This document shows positions 1 to 5,014 of a stretch of 5,014 nt of DNA, piece after piece. The position numbers and the translations under genes are program-made. The notes beneath the pieces were generated by a model, which was not told the origin of the DNA, did not search any database, and worked only from the letters and a program-made list of their open reading frames with translations. This DNA comes from Marinagarivorans sp. UBA5868 (GTDB lineage Bacteria; Pseudomonadota; Gammaproteobacteria; Pseudomonadales; Cellvibrionaceae): assembly GCA_002432095.1 (NCBI GenBank), contig DJFQ01000189.1:1-5014 (forward strand), given 5' to 3'. Position 1 is the first letter of the stretch. Each line of letters begins with the position of its first letter.

Positions 1-269
1 ATTGAGGTCAGCAACCATAGCAACCCCTGACTCACTGCCAGTGCAGACAGGGAGACGGTGACAAATTTAACAAAACGGCCCCGGCTCATGGCGGCGCGAA
101 AGGTCAGCATGGAGTGACCAAAAAAAGATACACCCACCGCTATGCAGTAGGCGAAGACATTGGCGATCATCACGCCCAAACCAAAAAACTCAACAGCGGA
201 AACAGCGCTAAAATAATGTGTCAGGGTGGCAAGAATGCCGACGGCACCAAATACTACAATCTCCCTCAC
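1..269 (-). CDS. GtrA-family membrane protein, putative polyprenyl-phosphate-sugar flippase (3' end beyond window)
   Basis: Reading the minus strand from a GTG at 269 gives 89 open codons running off the left edge. The product is very hydrophobic, with likely membrane segments at about residues 4-26, 29-50 and 66-88. It carries GtrA-family hallmarks: an early FGAVGILATLTHY stretch, then IANVFAY, then SFFGHSMLTFR near residues 48-58. GtrA proteins are small (roughly 120-150 residues, four membrane segments), so about a third is missing. They are thought to flip lipid-linked sugars across the inner membrane. The GTG start is well supported: an in-frame TGA lies at 284-282 and no other usual start codon falls between. 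The start overlaps the stop of the glycosyltransferase gene by four bases (GTGA), and only a weak GGA lies upstream, inside a 5-bp inverted repeat (270-282), so translation probably depends on coupling. The function is inferred from family and context. Confidence 0.85.
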   Translation of the reverse strand, partial: MREIVVFGAVGILATLTHYFSAVSAVEFFGLGVMIANVFAYCIAVGVSFFGHSMLTFRAAMSRGRFVKFVTVSLSALAVSQGLLWLLTS

Positions 270-1222
270 ACGGATTTTCCGTCAAATCCCAGTGCCTTAT
301 CCACCATATAAATGGGTCGGTTTTTGACTTCTTTATAAATACGCCCGATGTATTCACCCAGCAATCCGAGAAAAAACAATTGAATCCCACCCATAAACAG
401 CACAACAATCATTAACGAAGCATAACCCGGCACATCCACACCAGTGAAAAGGGTTTTCACCATGATGACCACGCCATAAATAAACGCAACGGCAGATACA
501 ATGAGGCCTAAATATACCCCCAGGCGTACAGGGAAACTGCTAAACGATGTAATCCCATTGAGCGCGAAGTTCCAAAGCTTCCAGTAGTTAAATTTGGTTT
601 CGCCTTCCAGCCGTTCCGGGCGCTCAAATTCGATGGAAGTATTATTGAATCCTGGCCAACAAAAAAGCCCCTTCATAAATCGATCTTTTTCCGGCAATCT
701 TTTGATCGCATCGACTACTCGCCGATCCATCAGACGATAATCTCCCACATTTTCTGGAATGGGAATTTCGCTCAACATGTTAAAAATTCGATAAAAAAGA
801 CCTGCCGTATTGCGCTTCATTGGCGTGTCCGACATACGCGATACACGTTTGGCGTAGACCACGTCGAATCCTTCCCGCCATTTTTCAATCATTTGACCGA
901 TCAATTCTGGAGGATCTTGCAAATCCGCATCTATGGGAATAACAGCGTCGCCAGTGGCGTAATCGATGGCGGCGGTCATGGCCGCTTCTTTGCCGAAATT
1001 ACGCGACAGCAGCACAGCTTTGACTCGCGGATCCTGCTGGGTCTTCGCCAATAAAAGTTCGCGGGTTTTGTCTCTTGAGCCATCATCGACGCAAATAACT
1101 TCGTATGTCACATCCAGCTTTGAAAGTGTTTCCTCCAAAACCCTAAAGAGGGTATGAAAAACCGCTTCTTCGTTATACATGGGCACAACAATCGAAATCG
1201 ACTTCTTTTCCGACATGACCAT
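266..1222 (-). CDS. GtrB-like GT2 glycosyltransferase (polyprenyl-phosphate sugar transferase)
   Basis: A 318-residue family 2 glycosyltransferase of the GtrB/DPM1/ArnC type. It probably transfers a sugar from a nucleotide donor to undecaprenyl phosphate on the cytoplasmic face. Visible motifs are IVVPMYNEE (residues 11-19), VDDGS (45-49), RNFGKEAA (74-81) and the metal/nucleotide-binding DAD in IDADLQDPPE (98-100). A conserved GDYRLMDRRV stretch (160-169) follows, and then two C-terminal membrane helices at about 232-257 and 268-292, typical of GtrB. The frame stays open to an ATG at 1291, but those 23 extra residues lie inside the upstream gene and do not resemble the family. The ATG at 1222 overlaps the upstream TAA (TAATG) and has AGGAG (1232-1228) five bases ahead. 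An ATG at 1216, 11 bases from AGGAG, would shorten the protein by two residues. It sits between a GT-C-like gene and gtrA. The sugar is unknown. Confidence 0.93.
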   Translation of the reverse strand: MVMSEKKSISIVVPMYNEEAVFHTLFRVLEETLSKLDVTYEVICVDDGSRDKTRELLLAKTQQDPRVKAVLLSRNFGKEAAMTAAIDYATGDAVIPIDADLQDPPELIGQMIEKWREGFDVVYAKRVSRMSDTPMKRNTAGLFYRIFNMLSEIPIPENVGDYRLMDRRVVDAIKRLPEKDRFMKGLFCWPGFNNTSIEFERPERLEGETKFNYWKLWNFALNGITSFSSFPVRLGVYLGLIVSAVAFIYGVVIMVKTLFTGVDVPGYASLMIVVLFMGGIQLFFLGLLGEYIGRIYKEVKNRPIYMVDKALGFDGKSV

Positions 1223-3081
1223 TACGGCTCCTGAACAATTATCTTGTATCGACGCAAACGTGCAATTGCAGCCGCGAAAGCACTCCACCACCTATGTACC
1301 GGAGCGGATTCTCGGGTGAGGCCGCGAACGACGGCGATCCACAATATGAACTGTGCAACCGCCAGGCCTTCATAAGGCTTGCGGTAACGCCCTTCATTAA
1401 TCGCGATCGGAATCAGCGCTTGCACCACAAACCACGCGATAAGCATAGCCGGCAACATCCAGTGGCCCTTAAACTTTTTACGGTGCCACAATAATCCGAC
1501 CAAAATTACAATGAATAAAGGCGCCCAAATAAATCGAATTGCCGCACCTGCTACATCCACCGCCCGCGCGAGATTGTTGTCCGGCCAGGATTCGGCAAAG
1601 AATAGGAAGATCAGACTTTCTTTGGTGATCCATAGATAGTCGCTGAAGCTCATATCGACGGCGTCCATTTCGCGACTCCAATCCTCCATACCTTTGTCGA
1701 GATCCACATTGATCCGCACTTTGCCCGTCCGCTGAGTTTTCCAGTCGCTAAATGGCTTAAAAGGCTCAGCGCCGGTTGAGGGAGAGCCGAAACCGTGGAC
1801 CCAGCTAGCACCGCCGCGACGAGAGGCAATTTCGATCACCTTTTTGCCCGACTGGGCGTAAATGACGTTCAGGTGTCCCATACCGTGAGGCGCAAAATGG
1901 GCCACCGTTTGATAGGAGCGGTAGGTAAGCGGCCCCATGATCAGCAGCAGCACGAGCGAGGAATAGAGCGCTTTTGACCACTTTTTGTCCTGCAGCAGCC
2001 ACAACCACGTGCAGGCAATCGCGGCTAGCGGGATCGCGATACCTCGGGTCAAACCCGCGGCGATCCACAAAAACACCATAAGAACAAAACTCGACACATC
2101 TGCCTTGCGTCTGCAGCGCCAAGTAGCCCAGAGCGCCGCGCCCAATAACGGCAGCATTAAGGTTTCTTGCATGAAGTAGCTGTAAATTGCGATCCAGGAT
2201 GGCAGGAAGCTAAGAAACGCCCAGCCTGCCAGGGCCAGTGTTTTGCTGCTTTGCAGCTCGCGGAAAAAGCGGTACCACAACCAAGGGCCAATTAGAGATA
2301 GCAGAATGGTGCAATAGGCGACAAGCGCAGGAATCTTCAGGGTGAATTTAGCCAGCAGCGCCACATACATTTGGTAGCCGATCGGGTCCGTCAGCGCCAT
2401 CAGGTCTGCGCGAAGGACATCAATGCCCTGCTCCCAGTGGCGAGCCGGATCACTCCAAATATGGTTGACGGGGTTGTAGGTGACGATGTACCAAACGCGG
2501 GTGAGACTTGTGACAAAGATAATAAAATAGAAAAAACTGTGGCTGCGCGACACACCGAATTTACGCAAAGCCGCGACAAAGGCACCAGCAGCCAGACCAC
2601 CCCACAACAACCATAAGATCAGGTAACGCCAATCCCCCAGGCTGCGCTTCATCGCCATGCCCATCTCGCCACCGAAGTCGCGGAAGGTGAAGCTCACTTT
2701 GTTGCTTCCGGTGCGCAGGTAATTACCTAAATCGACATGAAATCCCTGTGATACATCCTGCAAGCTCTGCGACGGGATTTCGCTCAGATCGATTACTTGA
2801 TCGTTGACCTTCAGCTCCATCAGCCGGTCGTCTGGAACAATCTGGTAACGACGGGCGGCAAACCAATCCAGCTCAACGTCGCCTTCTATGCGGTAAACCC
2901 CCGGCCCCCACCCAGGCGCCAAATAAGGCATAACTATGGATTCAACGCGCCCATTCTGATCGCGAACCTCAAACGACTTGAAGTCTACGCCAGCGGAGAA
3001 TGTTAAGACGGCGGCGATCAACAGGACGCAAGCCCCTAGCCACCATCCGTACCAACGTCTGAAAGAATGTGTGATTCCCAT
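1222..3081 (-). CDS. Multi-spanning GT-C-like glycosyltransferase with N-terminal periplasmic beta-rich domain (GtrC-like role)
   Basis: A 619-residue polytopic inner-membrane protein with about 12-14 hydrophobic segments. After an N-terminal anchor (about 11-30, preceded by RRW, so N-in) comes a roughly 120-residue non-membrane stretch (31-150). It is rich in alternating hydrophobic residues and looks like a beta-sandwich placed in the periplasm. Membrane segments then run from 151 to about 386, a second large soluble loop spans about 387-486, and three or more helices follow from 509 to 587. The IWSDPARHW stretch (209-216) in an early loop offers D211 as a candidate for the acidic catalytic residue GT-C enzymes carry in their first periplasmic loop. 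INEGRYRKPYEG (561-572) before the last helix resembles the RYR.P motif common in GT39-like and O-antigen membrane proteins. Its place ahead of gtrB and gtrA suggests it moves sugar from the polyprenyl carrier to an acceptor. No exact family is recognised. The ATG at 3081 has only a distant GAGG 14 bases upstream. Confidence 0.8.
   Translation of the reverse strand: MGITHSFRRWYGWWLGACVLLIAAVLTFSAGVDFKSFEVRDQNGRVESIVMPYLAPGWGPGVYRIEGDVELDWFAARRYQIVPDDRLMELKVNDQVIDLSEIPSQSLQDVSQGFHVDLGNYLRTGSNKVSFTFRDFGGEMGMAMKRSLGDWRYLILWLLWGGLAAGAFVAALRKFGVSRSHSFFYFIIFVTSLTRVWYIVTYNPVNHIWSDPARHWEQGIDVLRADLMALTDPIGYQMYVALLAKFTLKIPALVAYCTILLSLIGPWLWYRFFRELQSSKTLALAGWAFLSFLPSWIAIYSYFMQETLMLPLLGAALWATWRCRRKADVSSFVLMVFLWIAAGLTRGIAIPLAAIACTWLWLLQDKKWSKALYSSLVLLLIMGPLTYRSYQTVAHFAPHGMGHLNVIYAQSGKKVIEIASRRGGASWVHGFGSPSTGAEPFKPFSDWKTQRTGKVRINVDLDKGMEDWSREMDAVDMSFSDYLWITKESLIFLFFAESWPDNNLARAVDVAGAAIRFIWAPLFIVILVGLLWHRKKFKGHWMLPAMLIAWFVVQALIPIAINEGRYRKPYEGLAVAQFILWIAVVRGLTRESAPVHRWWSAFAAAIARLRRYKIIVQEP
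1228..1232 (-). promoter_or_regulatory. Ribosome binding site deciding the GtrB-like start
   Basis: On the minus strand AGGAG lies within the last codons of the GT-C gene, five bases before the ATG at 1222 and eleven before the ATG at 1216. It favours 1222 as the start and rules against the far-upstream in-frame ATG at 1291. Confidence 0.65.
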
Positions 3082-3255
3082 TGCGACGATCTGTACCTCG
3101 TTATTGTTATCTATTTTGCTCGCAGGCCTTTCGCCTAGCCTATTTCAGGAAACCCGCAATGCTACCCCAAGTTTCCCGTCGGCAAACGTGCATGAGCGCC
3201 GATTTTGGCATAAGTCCCGCTTTTTGAGTGACGAACCTGCCATCAACACCTTAAC
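3082..3255. other. Divergent intergenic region, no clear promoter for the glycosylation operon
   Basis: This stretch separates the start of the GT-C gene from the SahR operator and must hold the minus-strand promoter, unless that promoter overlaps the operator. The best minus-strand candidate found by eye is TTGGGG, 17 bases, TGAAAT, matching the sigma70 consensus at only 3/6 and 4/6 positions. No convincing terminator, small RNA or coding signal is seen. The plus-strand open frame across it (2978-3277) starts inside the GT-C gene and has no recognisable product. Confidence 0.4.
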
Positions 3256-3285
3256 AACCTATATCAAAAAATTTTGATATAGGTT
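3256..3285. promoter_or_regulatory. 30-bp inverted repeat, candidate SahR operator
   Basis: The left arm AACCTATATCAAAA (3256-3269) and right arm TTTTGATATAGGTT (3272-3285) are perfect reverse complements separated by AA. A palindrome of this size fits the dimeric winged-helix DNA binding of ArsR-family repressors. It ends 23 bases before the sahR start codon, and its right arm contains the TTGATA that looks like the -35 element, so bound protein would block RNA polymerase. ArsR-family repressors commonly control their own operon, and SahR is known to control SAM-cycle genes including metK. That this palindrome is the SahR site is an inference from position and symmetry, not from comparison with a known motif. 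Confidence 0.75.
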
Positions 3286-3302
3286 CTCAGTGCTGCTAGA
3301 CT
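3274..3302 (+). promoter_or_regulatory. Probable sigma70 promoter of sahR-metK
   Basis: TTGATA (3274-3279, 5/6 to TTGACA) and TAGACT (3297-3302, 4/6 to TATAAT) are separated by an optimal 17 bases. The -35 lies inside the right arm of the inverted repeat, a standard repressor geometry. The predicted transcription start, about six to eight bases after the -10, falls at 3308-3310, on or beside the sahR ATG at 3309. Confidence 0.55.
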
Positions 3303-3308
3303 CCGCCA

Positions 3309-4292
3309 ATGCTTACCTCTCCCGTCGACCATTTCGCTGAACCGCTCGCTCAGTTGCTCAAAGCAGCGGGGGATGATTTGCGTTTGGCAATTCTCCAGGT
3401 GTTGGCGCGGGATTCTTATGGCGTGCTGGAGCTGTCGCAAGCTTTGGATGTGAAGCAGTCCGGCATGAGCCATCACTTGAAAGTCCTTGCCAATGCAGGC
3501 CTGGTGGTGACGCGGCGGGAGGGCAATACCATTTTTTACCGCCGTTCAACACTCGCACCGGACGATCCCCTGGCGTCGCTCAAGAGAGAGCTGTTCCGCC
3601 AGATAGATGCGCTGGAGTTGCCCTTTCAGGCAGGATTGAAGCTGGTGTGGCATGAACGCGCCCAGGCATCCCGGCGATTTTTTCTGGAGAACGCTGACAA
3701 ATTTCGTGCACAACAGGATCTGATTGCCAGCTTCAGCGTATATGAATCCCACATTAGCGAGCTGCTGGATCTCAGCCCGCTGCCGGGGCGGCAGTCCGTG
3801 CTGGAGGTGGGACCTGGGGCGGGAGAATTTTTACCCTTTCTGAGTGCCCGGTTCAATGAGGTGCTAGGGCTGGACAACAGCCCACAAATGCTGGCTCAGG
3901 CGCGTGAGCTGGTCGATGAACAACGACTCGCCAATGTCCGCCTGCTTGAAGGAGACACCAGCCACCTGACAGCCTTCGCAAATACATTCGACTGCGCGGT
4001 GCTGAACATGGTGCTGCATCACACGCCCTCCCCTGCCACCTTGTTCAACGACATCAGCCTCAGCCTGAAAATGCAAGGTGTGCTGTTGGTGACGGAGCTC
4101 TGCCTGCATGACCAGAACTGGACTCAACAGGCCTGCGGTGACATATGGCTCGGCTTTGCGCCAGAGGATTTGCAAGAGTGGGCCAGCTCAAGCGGTTTAG
4201 AGGAAGGGCAGAGCGTCTATTTTGCTTTACGCAACGGTTTTCAGATTCAACTGCGACAGTTCATCAAAGTCGCCCCAACAGTTTCCCAATGA
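3309..4292 (+). CDS. sahR: SahR-type regulator: ArsR winged helix fused to SAM-methyltransferase-like domain
   Basis: A 327-residue two-domain cytoplasmic regulator. Residues about 13-82 form an ArsR-type winged helix: LRLAILQVLARDSYGVLELS, the recognition-helix region SGMSHHLKVLANAGLV (51-66), and a wing with RREGNTIFYR (69-78). A linker with charged helices leads to a class I methyltransferase-like domain (about 140-290) with the glycine-rich motif LEVGPGAGEF (165-174), the acidic motif LDNSP (188-192), EGD (214-216) and NMVLHH (233-238). In SahR this domain is known to sense S-adenosylhomocysteine: binding releases the repressor from DNA and induces SAM-cycle genes. The layout and the metK gene 12 bases downstream match SahR closely. 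The ATG at 3309 is forced: an in-frame TAG lies at 3297-3299 and the winged helix needs the residues just after it. No Shine-Dalgarno sequence is visible. Residual methyltransferase activity cannot be excluded, but regulation is much more likely. Confidence 0.88.
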   Translation: MLTSPVDHFAEPLAQLLKAAGDDLRLAILQVLARDSYGVLELSQALDVKQSGMSHHLKVLANAGLVVTRREGNTIFYRRSTLAPDDPLASLKRELFRQIDALELPFQAGLKLVWHERAQASRRFFLENADKFRAQQDLIASFSVYESHISELLDLSPLPGRQSVLEVGPGAGEFLPFLSARFNEVLGLDNSPQMLAQARELVDEQRLANVRLLEGDTSHLTAFANTFDCAVLNMVLHHTPSPATLFNDISLSLKMQGVLLVTELCLHDQNWTQQACGDIWLGFAPEDLQEWASSSGLEEGQSVYFALRNGFQIQLRQFIKVAPTVSQ

Positions 4293-4296
4293 GGAG
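4291..4296 (+). promoter_or_regulatory. Strong metK ribosome binding site overlapping the sahR stop
   Basis: GAGGAG begins inside the sahR TGA stop codon (4290-4292) and sits eight bases before the metK ATG. This is a near-ideal site. It contrasts with the missing site before sahR, which would let metK be translated more efficiently than its repressor from one transcript. Confidence 0.8.
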
Positions 4297-4304
4297 TTAA
4301 GACC

Positions 4305-5014
4305 ATGGCACTTTATTCCGTATTCACATCGGAGTCGGTATCCGAGGGCCACCCGGACAAGATGGCGGATCAGATATCCGACGCCGTGCTGGATGCCATT
4401 CTCACAGAAGACAAACGCGCACGGGTTGCGGTTGAAACCATGGTCAAAACCGGCATGGCCATCATCGCTGGAGAGGTGCGCACCTCGACTTATATTGATC
4501 TTGAAGATCTGGTGCGCCAAGTGATTCTCGATATCGGCTACAACAGCAGTGACGTGGGTTTTGACGGTGCGTCCTGCGCGGTACTGAATGCCATTGGCAA
4601 ACAATCCTCCGACATCGCCATGGGCGTCGATGAAGGTGAAAACAAAGACCTGGGCGCCGGCGATCAGGGGTTGATGTTCGGTTATGCCACCAACGAAACC
4701 GACGTGCTGATGCCCGCACCTATTTATTACGCGCACCGTTTGGTGGAACGTCAGGCGTTTCTGCGTAAGAGTGGACAACTGCCTTGGTTGCGCCCAGACG
4801 CAAAAAGCCAAGTCACATTGCGCTACGAAGGTGATCGCCCAGTGGCAGTGGACGCCGTCGTTCTGTCGACGCAGCACAATCCTAACGTCAAACAAGACAT
4901 CATCCGCGAAGCGGTGATGGAGGAAGTGATTAAACACGTGTTACCTGAAGAGTGGTTGCACACTGATACCAAATTCCATATCAACCCCACCGGCCAATTT
5001 ATTATTGGCGGCCC
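4305..5014 (+). CDS. metK: S-adenosylmethionine synthetase MetK (3' end beyond window)
   Basis: Open from an ATG at 4305 to the right edge, giving 236 complete codons of a protein usually near 380-390 residues. It makes S-adenosylmethionine from methionine and ATP in the cytoplasm. The signature features are unmistakable: [20 protein letters not shown] (residues 7-26, with the catalytic GHPDK at 15-19), [13 protein letters not shown] (46-58), the hexapeptide GAGDQG (117-122), QHN (190-192), and [12 protein letters not shown] at the cut edge, just before the expected DAGLTGRK region. No frameshift or key-residue loss is seen. It follows sahR after 12 bases with a strong ribosome binding site, so both are very probably cotranscribed and repressed through the palindrome at 3256-3285. 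The remaining 40% of the gene lies outside the window. Confidence 0.98.
   Translation, partial: MALYSVFTSESVSEGHPDKMADQISDAVLDAILTEDKRARVAVETMVKTGMAIIAGEVRTSTYIDLEDLVRQVILDIGYNSSDVGFDGASCAVLNAIGKQSSDIAMGVDEGENKDLGAGDQGLMFGYATNETDVLMPAPIYYAHRLVERQAFLRKSGQLPWLRPDAKSQVTLRYEGDRPVAVDAVVLSTQHNPNVKQDIIREAVMEEVIKHVLPEEWLHTDTKFHINPTGQFIIGG

Noticed and set aside
1223..1291. N-terminal extension of the GT2 gene to the ATG at 1291
   Set aside because: The 23 extra residues lie inside the GT-C coding region and do not match the family; AGGAG five bases before 1222 and the TAATG overlap mark the real start.
1805..2122. 105-residue minus-strand open frame within the GT-C gene
   Set aside because: It is an out-of-frame reading of a long gene with clear membrane segments in the main frame.
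3124..3136. AGGC/GCCT short inverted repeat in the divergent region
   Set aside because: Arms of only four bases with a five-base loop are expected by chance, and there is no T-tract or promoter relation.
2978..3277. 99-residue plus-strand open frame across the intergenic region
   Set aside because: It starts inside the GT-C gene on the opposite strand, has no visible ribosome binding site or recognisable domain, and ends inside the palindrome.
3256..3285. The palindrome as an intrinsic terminator
   Set aside because: The stem is AT-rich with no GC-rich core, there is no T-run after either arm, and it lies between two divergent gene starts, where no transcript needs to end.
3286..3308. SAM or SAH riboswitch ahead of sahR-metK
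   Set aside because: The space between the predicted promoter and the ATG is only a few bases, and the sahR-metK gap is 12 bases, far too short for an aptamer.
4227..4937. 236-residue open frame on the minus strand opposite metK
   Set aside because: It is fully antisense to an unmistakable metK, its protein has no recognisable motif, and it is rich in His/Cys/Arg as expected of a shadow frame.

Overview
The window looks like a chromosomal segment of a gammaproteobacterium, possibly of the Pseudomonas/Cellvibrio kind. That placement is an inference from protein character, moderate GC content and the coupling of an ArsR-methyltransferase regulator to metK; no rRNA or other phylogenetic marker is present. 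Two divergently transcribed units are separated by a 227-bp intergenic region (3082-3308).

Left unit, minus strand, reading from 3081 down to the left edge: a 619-residue multi-spanning membrane protein that looks like a GT-C glycosyltransferase (1222-3081), a GtrB-like GT2 polyprenyl-phosphate glycosyltransferase (266-1222) and the first 89 codons of a GtrA-family membrane protein (1-269, cut by the window edge). The genes overlap by 1 and 4 bases (TAATG and GTGA), so they form a tight, probably translationally coupled operon. Together they fit a three-component glycosylation system: GtrB loads a sugar onto undecaprenyl phosphate in the cytoplasm, GtrA is thought to flip it, and the GT-C protein transfers it to an acceptor on the periplasmic side. 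Sugar and acceptor cannot be read from the sequence.

Right unit, plus strand: an ArsR-type winged-helix regulator fused to a SAM-dependent methyltransferase-like domain (3309-4292), followed after 12 bases by metK, S-adenosylmethionine synthetase (4305 to the right edge, 236 codons present). This architecture and position match SahR, the S-adenosylhomocysteine-responsive repressor of SAM-cycle genes. A 30-bp, AT-rich, perfect inverted repeat with a 2-base centre (3256-3285) lies just upstream and covers the -35 element of a good sigma70-like promoter (3274-3302). It is the obvious candidate SahR operator. The -10 ends only 6 bases before the sahR ATG, so the transcript may be leaderless.

No tRNA, rRNA, CRISPR array, insertion sequence, riboswitch or convincing intrinsic terminator was seen. 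Nothing here is clearly a wholly new system. The most interesting points are the operator/promoter/leaderless-start arrangement of sahR-metK and the extra periplasmic beta-rich domain at the front of the GT-C protein.
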